Positions 33,483 to 41,847 of a DNA stretch of 64,000 bases are shown one piece after another. The first letter of the stretch is position 1; every line of letters starts with the position of its first letter. The stretch is from an uncultured Bacteroidales bacterium (GTDB lineage: Bacteria; Bacteroidota; Bacteroidia; Bacteroidales; Bacteroidaceae). Below the pieces are notes generated by a model. It made no database searches. It saw nothing but the letters and a program-made list of their open reading frames with translations, and was not told the DNA's origin. The translations under genes were made by a program, and so were the position numbers. The stretch is taken from assembly GCA_902775375.1 (NCBI GenBank), contig CACYLU010000004.1, positions 80,265 through 144,264 on the forward strand, read 5' to 3'.

Positions 33483-33514
33483 CAAATTTATGCGATTGCT
33501 TTCATTTCGCCAAA
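33483..33514 (-). promoter_or_regulatory. Promoter of the trp operon (-33 TTTG, -7 TAAATTTG)
   Basis: On the minus strand TTTG (33511-33514) and TAAATTTG (33483-33490) are separated by exactly 20 bases. Transcription would begin near 33476, just before the leader peptide. Confidence 0.8.
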
Positions 33515-33626
33515 TATTCTGCCGTTTTTTTTATAATTATTTTTTATACCATATTTATTAAAGAATCAAAAGCAATGATATTAAAGCAGGTTAATACTCC
33601 ACTTCAAATTGCTATGATGACTACAT

Positions 33627-34280
33627 TTATTCTTTTACTTTAGCTAGCCAACTTTGAATTAGTGCACTGCAGTTAGAACGGTTGGAGTTGTTAATCCATA
33701 GTTCCTCGCTCAAGTACTTGCCGTTGGGCACAAGGCGTTTGCAATCGCTTACCACACCGCTGATGCTACTGCTTGCACTCGACACTATCAGGCCTATGTT
33801 CTTGTTTGCCATCTGAGCACCGTTGGTAAACAGGTAGGTTTGCATGATAGGTGACATCTGGCTCCACCAAAGAGGTGTAACTATGATGATGGTGCTATAG
33901 CTGTCAAGTTGGGTAGTTACGGGGTCAATACCAGGATAGCTGTTAGCATCCGTTGGATTGGCCTTGATGGCATTGAGCAGCTCCGTACCAAGAGCGTAGT
34001 TGTTGGCTTCATATTTCAGTCCCTTTTCCGCAGGAGAGATTTCCACTATGTCAGCTTCTATCTGTGAAGACAGATTTGATACAATATCACGGCAGTTGTT
34101 TGTATAGCTGTAAAACACCACCAATGTTTTTCCGAAACTAACCCCTGTCTTGGCGTCGGTATTAGATTCTGGGGTAGTGGAATCTGGCGTGTTTGTTTGT
34201 CCTGCATCATCTTTGCTGCATGCAACGGCCAGCAAGGTTATAACTGTTAATAATACACTGCTTAAAATAATTCTCTTCAT
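33627..34280 (-). CDS. Flavodoxin-like lipoprotein
   Basis: A 217-residue exported flavodoxin-like protein. The signal sequence MKRIILSSVLLTVITLLAVAC ends in a lipobox (Cys21), followed by a Thr/Asp/Ser-rich linker. The flavodoxin domain starts TLVVFYSYTNNCRDIV (the phosphate loop of FMN binding), then ADIVEISPAEKG and TIIIVTPLWWSQMSPIMQTYL. The start at 34280 is chosen because the longer frame to 34334 crosses the -7 box at 34315-34322. Flavodoxins are normally cytoplasmic, so a lipid-anchored form is odd; a second exported one lies at 42655-43296. Confidence 0.88.
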   Translation of the reverse strand: MKRIILSSVLLTVITLLAVACSKDDAGQTNTPDSTTPESNTDAKTGVSFGKTLVVFYSYTNNCRDIVSNLSSQIEADIVEISPAEKGLKYEANNYALGTELLNAIKANPTDANSYPGIDPVTTQLDSYSTIIIVTPLWWSQMSPIMQTYLFTNGAQMANKNIGLIVSSASSSISGVVSDCKRLVPNGKYLSEELWINNSNRSNCSALIQSWLAKVKE

Positions 34281-34314
34281 AAAATGTTCTGTTTTAATCT
34301 GATATTCCTGATGA

Positions 34315-34322
34315 CAAAGATA
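34315..34322 (-). promoter_or_regulatory. -7 promoter element of the flavodoxin lipoprotein gene
   Basis: TATCTTTG on the minus strand, 35 bases before the ATG at 34280; divergent from the cobW-type promoter. Confidence 0.65.
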
Positions 34323-34398
34323 CATCTTCTTCAATGATGGCTGGTAATCCAGATTATTGTTTTTTCTACCAATATTACCGAAATATAGATAAAAAGTG

Positions 34399-34406
34399 TA
34401 ATTTTG
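34399..34406 (+). promoter_or_regulatory. -7 promoter element of the CobW-type GTPase gene
   Basis: TAATTTTG matches TAnnTTTG and predicts a start near 34413, 15 bases before the ATG at 34428. It overlaps the TTG that opens the longer frame at 34404, which rules that start out. Confidence 0.65.
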
Positions 34407-34427
34407 CGGTGCAAAATTTTAACGGAC

Positions 34428-35669
34428 ATGGAAATTAAATTAAAGAGTGAAGTGCCTGTGCTTTTGCTCACAGGCTATTTGGGCAGTGGCAAGACCACCC
34501 TGCTGAATCGTATATTGACCAATGAGCGCGGTATTAAGTTTGCTGTGATAGTGAATGATATAGGAGAAGTAAATATTGATGCCGACTTGATAGAGAAAGG
34601 TGGTGTCGTTGGACAGAAGGACGATAGTCTGGTGGCTTTACAGAATGGCTGTATTTGTTGTACCTTGAAAATGGATTTGGTGGAACAGTTGAGTGACATC
34701 ATGCGTATGCACCGCTTTGATTATATCGTCATTGAGGCCAGCGGCATTTGTGAACCTGGACCTATTGCGCAAACCATTTGCTCGATGGATAAAATCTATC
34801 CACCTTATGCAGGCATAGGTACTGCACGTTTGGATTGCATTGTCACCGTTGTTGATGCCTTGCGCATGAAAGATGAGTTTGCTGGAGGCCTCGACCTGTT
34901 GAAAGCCAATATAGACGAGGAAGATATTGAGAACTTGGTGATTCAGCAGATAGAGTTCTGCAACATCGTGTTGCTCAACAAAGCCAGTGAGGTTAGTGAA
35001 AGTGAATTGCAGCGACTCAAGGATATCGTACGGGCTTTGCAACCTCAAGTTGAGATTATTCCATGTGATTATGGCGATGTGGAATTAGAACGCATCCTTA
35101 ATACACAACTATTTGATTTTGATAAGGTAGCTACATCTGCTCGTTGGATTAGTGAGGTAGAAGCTGAATATAAAGAGGATGAAGACGATGATGATGAAGA
35201 TGAACACGAGCACCATCACCATGGAGATGAAGAAGAACATGAACACCACCATCATGAGCATCATCACCCTCATCATCACGAAGAAGGAGAAGCCGAAGAA
35301 TATGGTATTGGCACATTCGTATATTATCGCCGTAAGCCGTTCGACTCAGCTCGCTTTGATGAGTTTGTGGCACGCTTTTGGCCGAAGAGTGTAATTCGTG
35401 CCAAAGGCTTGTGCTACTTCGCTGAGGAGTATGATATTTGCTATGTGTTTGAGCAGGCAGGCCATCAGGTGTCACTTCGCAATGCAGGACAGTGGTATGC
35501 CACTATGCCTAAAGACGAACTGCACGATATGATGGAACGTGAGGCAGGTCTTCGTCGTGATTGGGATGAGCACTATGGTGACCGCATGCAGAAACTAGTG
35601 TTCATCGGTCAGCACTTAGACAAGGAAGCTATTTCAGCTGCCCTCGATAAATGTCTGGTGGATAAATAA
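34428..35669 (+). CDS. CobW/P47K-family metal-chaperone GTPase with histidine-rich insert
   Basis: A 413-residue COG0523 GTPase. The P-loop GYLGSGKTTLLNRIL, NDIGEVNIDADL, the metal-site motif NGCICCTLK (CxCC), EASGICEPGPI and LLNKASEV are all present. The C-terminal CobW domain is FVYYRRKPFDSARFDEFVARFW. Between the domains (about 247-294) lies a low-complexity stretch with about 16 His and many Asp/Glu, probably a metal (Zn, Ni or Co) reservoir. No zinc-uptake genes or Zur-type operator were recognised nearby. The ABC exporter gene converges on it. Confidence 0.92.
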   Translation: MEIKLKSEVPVLLLTGYLGSGKTTLLNRILTNERGIKFAVIVNDIGEVNIDADLIEKGGVVGQKDDSLVALQNGCICCTLKMDLVEQLSDIMRMHRFDYIVIEASGICEPGPIAQTICSMDKIYPPYAGIGTARLDCIVTVVDALRMKDEFAGGLDLLKANIDEEDIENLVIQQIEFCNIVLLNKASEVSESELQRLKDIVRALQPQVEIIPCDYGDVELERILNTQLFDFDKVATSARWISEVEAEYKEDEDDDDEDEHEHHHHGDEEEHEHHHHEHHHPHHHEEGEAEEYGIGTFVYYRRKPFDSARFDEFVARFWPKSVIRAKGLCYFAEEYDICYVFEQAGHQVSLRNAGQWYATMPKDELHDMMEREAGLRRDWDEHYGDRMQKLVFIGQHLDKEAISAALDKCLVDK

Positions 35670-35681
35670 ACCCTACTTCCT

Positions 35682-37484
35682 TTATTGTGTGATGCTGGCT
35701 ATCCTGTCAACATTCATGCTGCGAGCGCTGGCATCCACAATATCCTTATACAGCCCTCCTTGGCGATACACCTCATCAGGCAAACCGCTTTGCACCACAT
35801 GTCCTTTCTGTAACACGTAAATCTGGTCAGCATCGATAATTTGACCTATATTGTGGCTGATGATAATCACAGTGCGTCCAGCCTTAATAGCATCGATACT
35901 CGCTTTGATCTGTTCTGTTGCCACTGCATCCAAACTGGCTGTTGGCTCATCCAAAAAGATGATAGGAGGATTCTTGATAAACATACGGGCAATGGCGATG
36001 CGTTGTTGTTGTCCACCACTCAGCTGCAGTGCTTGGGAATCAAACTGATTGGGCAGTTGCATAATCTGGTCGTAGATATAAGCCTGCTTGGCGGCTTTCA
36101 CCACCTCTTCGTGGGTAGCATTGGGGTTGCCATACTTGATGTTCTCCTCAATTGTGCCGTTGAAGATGTGGTTCTTCTGCAGTACCAGTCCCACGTGGTC
36201 ACGCAGCCACTGGGTGTCCCATTCCTTCAGATCCACGCCATCCAGTTTTATGCTTCCGCTATCAGGGTTGTAGAACTTGTCAAGTAGGTTTACTATAGTA
36301 GTCTTGCCAGCACCACTCAATCCCACTAGCGCCGTAATCTTGCCATGAGGAATCTTCAGACTCACGTCAAATAGTGCCTTTGTGCCGTTGCCGTAGGTGA
36401 AGTCCACATGACTCATCTCAAAGTCACCATTCACCATATCAGGATGATACTTACCCGTTTCTTCCACCTCGTTGTGGGCATGCAAGATACCGAAGAATCC
36501 CTCGGCATAGATCAGTGCATCGTTCATGTCGTCATAGATGCGATGCAGTTGTCGGATAGGCGCACTCACGTTACTGAACAGCATCACATGATACATAATC
36601 TTACCTATTGACATACCTGGATAATCTATCAGCACTAAGTATGCAGTGAGTATGATAATCAAAACAGTACCTATCTGCTCGAAGAAACTTTTCAGACCAT
36701 CATAGAGGTAGCTCCAGCGACGTGTGCTCATCTGCTGGTCAGTCATTGCCTGTTGCACCGCAGCTTGCTTCTCAGCCTCAATCTGTTCACGGTTGAATGA
36801 TTTAATCACACTGATGCTCTCGATGATGTTCAGAATGCCTTGGCTAACAGCCTGGTGACTGCTGAAGATACTCCTTCGTCCTCCCTTCATGCGTTTGGCC
36901 TGACGATAGGTGATGTAGAAATATATCGGAACGATGCAGAGTGCTACCAAGCCCACATAGAAGTTGGCAGCAAACATCAGGCCTAATGCCAGCACCGCAC
37001 TGGTGAACAGTGGCAGAATATCGATAAAGAAGTTGTTCACTGTATTGCTCAGACTCATTACACCACGGTCTATGCGCGATTGCAGCTTACCCGTATCGTT
37101 GTCCTCTGCCGAGAAGAACGCCATACGGAAGGTCAGTATCTTGTCGATTACCTGCAACGACAAATCTCGGCTCACCAAGATGCGCAACTTCTGACCAAAA
37201 TAGCGTTGGAAGAAGGTGATAAATGCCGACACCACCTCCTTGCCCAACAGCACGGCACTTATGATAACCAGTATTTGTGCCGCCTTGCTCCATTCAAAGT
37301 TAATGTTCTGTATAAGGGCATTAATGGCGTCCACTGTCTTGTCGAGTACCACAGCATTGACCTGCGCCATGAGTGACCCAACGAAGGTCAGTGTCACGGT
37401 GGCTATTATCAGCCATCTGTAAGGCTTTACGAAAGGCCATAGATTCTTCAGCAGGTCGAAAATGTTCATCTTTTCAGTATTCAT
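35682..37484 (-). CDS. ABC exporter, fused permease and ATPase
   Basis: A 600-residue half-transporter. Residues 1-330 hold six TM helices (for example YRWLIIATVTLTFVGSLMAQV and FFEQIGTVLIIILTAYLVLI). Residues about 350-590 are the nucleotide-binding domain with Walker A GLSGAGKTTIVN, signature LSGGQQQRIAIAR, Walker B IIFLDEPTASLD and the His switch IIISHNIGQI. It should act as a homodimer exporting a lipid, peptide or drug. It lies 53 bases behind the symporter gene on the same strand. Confidence 0.93.
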   Translation of the reverse strand: MNTEKMNIFDLLKNLWPFVKPYRWLIIATVTLTFVGSLMAQVNAVVLDKTVDAINALIQNINFEWSKAAQILVIISAVLLGKEVVSAFITFFQRYFGQKLRILVSRDLSLQVIDKILTFRMAFFSAEDNDTGKLQSRIDRGVMSLSNTVNNFFIDILPLFTSAVLALGLMFAANFYVGLVALCIVPIYFYITYRQAKRMKGGRRSIFSSHQAVSQGILNIIESISVIKSFNREQIEAEKQAAVQQAMTDQQMSTRRWSYLYDGLKSFFEQIGTVLIIILTAYLVLIDYPGMSIGKIMYHVMLFSNVSAPIRQLHRIYDDMNDALIYAEGFFGILHAHNEVEETGKYHPDMVNGDFEMSHVDFTYGNGTKALFDVSLKIPHGKITALVGLSGAGKTTIVNLLDKFYNPDSGSIKLDGVDLKEWDTQWLRDHVGLVLQKNHIFNGTIEENIKYGNPNATHEEVVKAAKQAYIYDQIMQLPNQFDSQALQLSGGQQQRIAIARMFIKNPPIIFLDEPTASLDAVATEQIKASIDAIKAGRTVIIISHNIGQIIDADQIYVLQKGHVVQSGLPDEVYRQGGLYKDIVDASARSMNVDRIASITQ

Positions 37485-37537
37485 AACATTCTGCTTTTGG
37501 GAATTATACTTATTATATTTGTTTCTATTATTTGAAA

Positions 37538-38725
37538 TTACGAAATATCATGATCTGTCATAGCGCAGACACAGGAGTCTGACCACACGTTCTCTGCAGT
37601 TTCTATCATATCGATAATAGTATAGATGGGCAGGATAATGCCGAGGATAGCTACAGGGGCCCCAATCCCCGACATGAGCGAGAGTGTCAGGAAATAGCAC
37701 CCCATAGGCACACCAGCATTGCCAACGGCAGAGACTACTGAGATAAGAATCCATAGCAGGATGGTAGGCAACGTGATGACTGTCCCCCCGTTCTGCATCA
37801 CGAAGAGAGACGTGACAAGGATAAACGCAGCACATCCATTCATGTTGATAGTGGTACAGATGGGCAAAACAAAGCGTGAGATATTGCGCTTTACACCTAA
37901 ACGCTGCTCTGCCGTCTCCATTGTGACGGGTAGGGTAGCGGCACTGCTCTTGGTGAAGAGCGCCATCAGTACGGCAGGCATCATATTCGACAATACATTT
38001 AGGGGATTCAGACCTCGTACCATCAGGAACAGTGGCAAGACCACGAAAAACTGTATCACATTACCCCCTAAAACCACCAGCACGTACTTGCCTATCGAAT
38101 CGGCCATCACACCTGCACTCACCTGTGCTGACAACTGAGCTGAGAAAGCAACAATGCCAAGAGGCAGAGTCCAGATTAAACCACGAATCAGCAAGAAGAG
38201 CAAATCCTGCAATCCCAACAGTCCCTTGACCACAACGGACTTGTTTTCGCTATCTTGCAATTTCGACAGACCAATACCAACGGCAAAGGCCAACAGGAGC
38301 AACGACAGTACATTACCTTCCAATATAGGCCTTAGAATGTTATTCGGAATCACGCTCAGGATATGGCTGTAGTAAGTCTGTTGTGGAGCCTCTTCGATGG
38401 CATGGCTACCCTGATTGATGGCTTCCACAGGCAAATTGCCTGGTGACACCACTACATAGAGCAATGCCCCCACCACTGCTGCAGCGAGTGTTGTTAGAAG
38501 CGTATAGGCCAATGTGTGTCCGAAAATTCTGCCAGAGCCCTTCGAGCCAAAAGTGGCGAATGTCGTAATAACCGCTAGCACAATCGTTGGTACGGCCAGC
38601 AACTGGAACAGTCTGGTATACACCGTTGCCAGGAAATCCATCAGATTGTTGAGCCAATCCAAGCCCAGCAATCCTAAAACCGCACCTACCAGTAAGGCAC
38701 CTATCCATAAAACCGTTTTCTTCAT
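37538..38725 (-). CDS. Dicarboxylate/amino acid:cation symporter (DAACS family)
   Basis: A 395-residue GltP/GltT-type secondary transporter with eight TM helices and two hairpin loops. The HP1 motif reads FTKSSAATLPVTMETAEQ; TM7 carries CTTINMNGCAAFI (NMxG type, the sodium site); HP2 reads VGNAGVPMGCYFLTLSLMSGIGAP. It would import glutamate, aspartate, serine/threonine or C4-dicarboxylates with Na+ or H+; the exact substrate cannot be read from the sequence. Confidence 0.9.
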   Translation of the reverse strand: MKKTVLWIGALLVGAVLGLLGLDWLNNLMDFLATVYTRLFQLLAVPTIVLAVITTFATFGSKGSGRIFGHTLAYTLLTTLAAAVVGALLYVVVSPGNLPVEAINQGSHAIEEAPQQTYYSHILSVIPNNILRPILEGNVLSLLLLAFAVGIGLSKLQDSENKSVVVKGLLGLQDLLFLLIRGLIWTLPLGIVAFSAQLSAQVSAGVMADSIGKYVLVVLGGNVIQFFVVLPLFLMVRGLNPLNVLSNMMPAVLMALFTKSSAATLPVTMETAEQRLGVKRNISRFVLPICTTINMNGCAAFILVTSLFVMQNGGTVITLPTILLWILISVVSAVGNAGVPMGCYFLTLSLMSGIGAPVAILGIILPIYTIIDMIETAENVWSDSCVCAMTDHDIS

Positions 38726-38780
38726 AATGCTTTGTTCTCGGAAGTAAAAGTACGAAGTATAAAGGTGTAATTATTTGCTA

Positions 38781-38788
38781 CAAATATA
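38781..38788 (-). promoter_or_regulatory. -7 promoter element of the DAACS symporter gene
   Basis: TATATTTG on the minus strand matches TAnnTTTG, about 56 bases before the ATG at 38725. Confidence 0.6.
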
Positions 38789-38807
38789 GTGTTTTTTTAT
38801 AAACTGT

Positions 38808-38837
38808 TTTGTTGTTCGCTACTTTTCTTTAATTTTG
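38808..38837 (+). promoter_or_regulatory. Promoter of the GPH transporter gene
   Basis: TTTG at 38808-38811 and TAATTTTG at 38830-38837, 18 bases apart; predicted start near 38844 with a leader of about 55 bases. Confidence 0.6.
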
Positions 38838-38898
38838 TGCAGGAATAGGCATTGTGTATGTTTGTAAAGCAAATTGACAAAATTTAGACAAGATAGCT

Positions 38899-40272
38899 AT
38901 GGAGCCAGTAAAGAAGGGCAAGGTGCCTTTTATCAGTAAAATTGCCTATGGCATGGGCGATGTGGGATGCAATTTCAGTTGGATGTTCGTGGGAAACTTC
39001 CTGATGATATTTTATACCGATGTGTTCGGCATCGGCATGAGTGCAGTGGCCACGCTGATGCTGGTGGCACGCATCTGGGATGCCGTGAATGACCCTCTTA
39101 TAGGCGCCTTGTCAGACAAGACCAAGTCCCGTTGGGGCAGGTTCCGTCCTTGGCTGTTGTTTGGTGCCCCTTTTACGGCTTTGGTACTGATGCTCACCTT
39201 CTGGGCCCATCCCGAGTGGTCACAGACAGCCAAGATTATCTACATGGCCGTCACCTACTGCATCCTGGTTACAGGCTATACCTGCGTCAACTTGCCATAC
39301 GGAACGCTGTGCGGAGCCATGACGCAGGATATTGATGAGCGAGCTACCTTGAATACCAGTCGCTCCGTCAGTGCGATGATTGCCATTGGTGTCATCAACA
39401 TCATTACTGTACCTTTGATAGAGTACTTTGGCGAGGGCGATGTCAAGAACGGCTACCTGACTGTTGCCATCCTCTATGGCATCATTTTTGCTGCCTGCCA
39501 TCTGTTCTGCTTCTCCAAGACACGCGAGGTAGTCACCATTCCCCCTGGTCAAAAACTGCCCCTGAAAGTGCAGCTCCAGTCGGTGGTGAAGAATAAGCCC
39601 TACTTGCTGGCCCTGCTCGGACAGTTTTTATTTGGCTTCATCCTCTATGGTCGCAATGCCGACATGCTGTATTATTTTACCTATGTGGAAGGAAGTGCCA
39701 ACCTGTTCTCGTTCTATTCGATGGTCATCATCGTGCCGTCAATCATCGGAGCTGCCTGTTTCCCCATGGTGTTCAGGTGGACTCAGAACAAAGGGTGGAC
39801 TGCTGCCATATTCTCCGCATTGACAGGCCTCACCATGATCATGCTCTATTTCTTCAGCCCCAATGGCAGTGCCGTACCTTTCTATATCTTTGCAGCCTTG
39901 AGCCAGTTCTTCTTCTCAGGTTTCAACACCGCCATCTATGCCATCATCCCCGATTGCGTGGAATATGGAGAGTGGAAGACAGGTATCCGAAACGACGGTT
40001 TCCAGTATGCGTTCGTATCGTTGGGTAATAAGATAGGCATGGCTCTAGGTACTTCGTTGTTAGCTGCAGCCCTAGGCAGTGCGGGCTATGTGGCCAATGC
40101 CATCCAGAACGAGGCAGTCATCAGCGTTATGCGCCATGCGTTCTCCACCATTCCTGGTGTGCTGTGGATTTTGACGGCAGGTTGTCTGGTTCTCTACCGT
40201 TTGAACAAAAAGACCTATAACAAGATTGTAGCAGAATTGGAAGAATCAAAAGCTAACAAACTTAATAACTGA
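38899..40272 (+). CDS. GPH-family sugar:cation symporter (MFS)
   Basis: A 457-residue transporter with about 12 TM helices of the glycoside-pentoside-hexuronide family. Family signs: KIAYGMGDVGCNFSWMFVG (helix I cation-site region with Asp), ARIWDAVNDPLIGALSDKTKSRWGRFRPWLLFGAP, and CVEYGEWKTGIRNDGFQYAFVSLGNKIG in the C-terminal half. It should carry an oligosaccharide, hexuronide or pentoside with Na+ or H+. The dehydrogenase gene follows after 7 bases, so the pair probably takes up and oxidises one compound. Confidence 0.92.
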   Translation: MEPVKKGKVPFISKIAYGMGDVGCNFSWMFVGNFLMIFYTDVFGIGMSAVATLMLVARIWDAVNDPLIGALSDKTKSRWGRFRPWLLFGAPFTALVLMLTFWAHPEWSQTAKIIYMAVTYCILVTGYTCVNLPYGTLCGAMTQDIDERATLNTSRSVSAMIAIGVINIITVPLIEYFGEGDVKNGYLTVAILYGIIFAACHLFCFSKTREVVTIPPGQKLPLKVQLQSVVKNKPYLLALLGQFLFGFILYGRNADMLYYFTYVEGSANLFSFYSMVIIVPSIIGAACFPMVFRWTQNKGWTAAIFSALTGLTMIMLYFFSPNGSAVPFYIFAALSQFFFSGFNTAIYAIIPDCVEYGEWKTGIRNDGFQYAFVSLGNKIGMALGTSLLAAALGSAGYVANAIQNEAVISVMRHAFSTIPGVLWILTAGCLVLYRLNKKTYNKIVAELEESKANKLNN

Positions 40273-40279
40273 AAACGAT

Positions 40280-41314
40280 ATGAGACAAGCAGTATTGATA
40301 GAGCCCAAGCATATAGAATTTCGGGATGTACAGGCTCCTGTAGCCTCTGATTTGAAAGACCATCAGGTGCTCATTAACGTGAAACGTATAGGTATCTGTG
40401 GCAGTGAAATACATTCCTATCACGGACAGCATCCTGCCACCTTCTACCCAGTGGTGCAGGGGCATGAGTACTCAGCCGTTGTGGTGGCCTGTGGCAAGGA
40501 TGTTACCGTATGCAAGCCAGGCGACCATATCACAGCACGTCCTCAACTGGTGTGTGGTGAGTGCAATCCCTGCAAGCGAGGACAGTACAATGTCTGCGAG
40601 CACCTTCGTGTGCAGGCTTTCCAGGCTGATGGTACTGCACAGGACTATTTTATTGTCGATGACGATAGGGTGGTGGTATTGCCAGAGGGCATGAGCCTTG
40701 ATTATGGCGCCATGATAGAGCCCTCAGCCGTTGGAGCCCATGCCACCCAGCGCACAGATGTAAAAGGCAAGAATGTGGTGGTGAGTGGTGCAGGAGCCAT
40801 AGGCAACCTGGTGGCGCAGTTCTGTATGGCGCGTGGAGCCAAGAAAGTGCTGATTACCGATGTCAGCGATTTCCGTCTGGCTAAGGCGCACGAATGTGGT
40901 ATCCCATATACCCTGAATGTTGCGAAGACTCCTTTGAAAGAAACTGTAAAAGACGTGTTTGGCGATGAAGGTTTCCAGGTAGGTTTCGAGGTGGCAGGTG
41001 TTGAGTCATCCATTCGCTCACTGATGGAGTGCATCGAGAAAGGCAGTGACATTGTGGTGGTGGCAGTCTTCGCCAAAGACCCAGCGTTGAGCATGTTCTA
41101 TCTGGGCGAGCACGAGCTGAGACTGATAGGCACCATGATGTACCGTCATGAAGACTACCTCACCAGCATCGACTTCATCAACAAGGGACTGGTAAACCTC
41201 GAACCACTCATCAGCAACCGTTTTGCCTTCGAGCAATACGATGAGGCATATCAGTATATCGATGCCCATCGCGAGACCACCATGAAGGTGATCATCGATT
41301 TGGACAGCATTTAA
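40280..41314 (+). CDS. Zinc-dependent alcohol/polyol dehydrogenase (MDR family)
   Basis: A 344-residue medium-chain dehydrogenase. The catalytic-zinc region reads RIGICGSEIHSYHG and VVQGHEYSAVV (GHE); the structural zinc site is CGECNPCKRGQYNVC; the NAD fold is VVVSGAGAIGNLVAQFCMARGAKKV. It resembles sorbitol, threonine and L-galactonate/L-idonate dehydrogenases. The GPH transporter 7 bases upstream suggests a sugar or sugar-acid substrate. Confidence 0.92.
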   Translation: MRQAVLIEPKHIEFRDVQAPVASDLKDHQVLINVKRIGICGSEIHSYHGQHPATFYPVVQGHEYSAVVVACGKDVTVCKPGDHITARPQLVCGECNPCKRGQYNVCEHLRVQAFQADGTAQDYFIVDDDRVVVLPEGMSLDYGAMIEPSAVGAHATQRTDVKGKNVVVSGAGAIGNLVAQFCMARGAKKVLITDVSDFRLAKAHECGIPYTLNVAKTPLKETVKDVFGDEGFQVGFEVAGVESSIRSLMECIEKGSDIVVVAVFAKDPALSMFYLGEHELRLIGTMMYRHEDYLTSIDFINKGLVNLEPLISNRFAFEQYDEAYQYIDAHRETTMKVIIDLDSI

Positions 41315-41479
41315 ACGACTGCTTTTGTAAGCACCGTTTAGTTTGCTTTGGATGAATAATTAATTGTAACAATAAGTCAAAGATCGTTTTGCGGAAGTAA
41401 AAGGTGGTTTTAGCGGAACTAAGCCGCCAGTTTAGTTGGACTAAGCGTTCCGAGTAGTGGTGACCCCTATAGTGCAATA

Positions 41480-41669
41480 GTAACAACGTAACATAGTAAC
41501 ATCGTAACATCTTATTTTCTAAATTTTGCACACTTTGTTAGAGATTAATTTTTTATATTTATATATATAATATATATTATATATATAAATATAAAAGTTA
41601 TATTCTTGGTTGCTTGTTGCTAAAAATGAAAAAAGTAAATGTTACGATGTTACTATGTTACTATGTTAC
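41480..41669. repeat. Nested palindrome of about 190 bp
   Basis: Outer arms 41480-41510 and 41639-41669 are inverted copies of 31 bases with two differences, each made of gtaacat/gtaacg-type subrepeats. Nearly centred between them (40 and 42 bases from the arms) is a perfect 46-base A+T palindrome (41551-41596) with no loop. It fills most of the 530-base gap between the dehydrogenase and the lipoprotein gene. The preceding stretch, 41315-41479, has a short direct repeat (tttagcggaactaag / tttagttggactaag) and no gene. Confidence 0.9.
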
Positions 41670-41794
41670 GTTGGTCTGTCTGTTATGTTCTCAATGTTTA
41701 ATCTTCACCTCCCTATGAAAAAAAAATTAACTTTCATAGTATCTATGTCTGTTAACTCCACATTGCAGTGCTTTGCTTTATTTTCCTCTTATTA

Positions 41795-41826
41795 TTTGCA
41801 TTAGTTGAGCTCTTTATCTACCTTTG
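41795..41826 (+). promoter_or_regulatory. Promoter of the orphan lipoprotein gene
   Basis: TTTG at 41795-41798 and TACCTTTG at 41819-41826 are exactly 20 bases apart. Transcription would start near 41833, 15 bases before the ATG. Confidence 0.75.
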
Positions 41827-41847
41827 TTATCATTATAGAGAAAAGAC

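Noticed and set aside
41551..41596. The A+T palindrome as a replication origin
   Set aside because: No DnaA-box cluster, dnaA, dnaN or gidA genes nearby; inverted symmetry is the main feature instead.
41610..41804. 64-codon ORF beside the big palindrome, ending in a MKKKLTFIVSMSV-like segment
   Set aside because: It runs through the inverted-repeat arm and the -33 box of the next gene; no domain. The short signal-like stretch may be a remnant, but cannot be supported.
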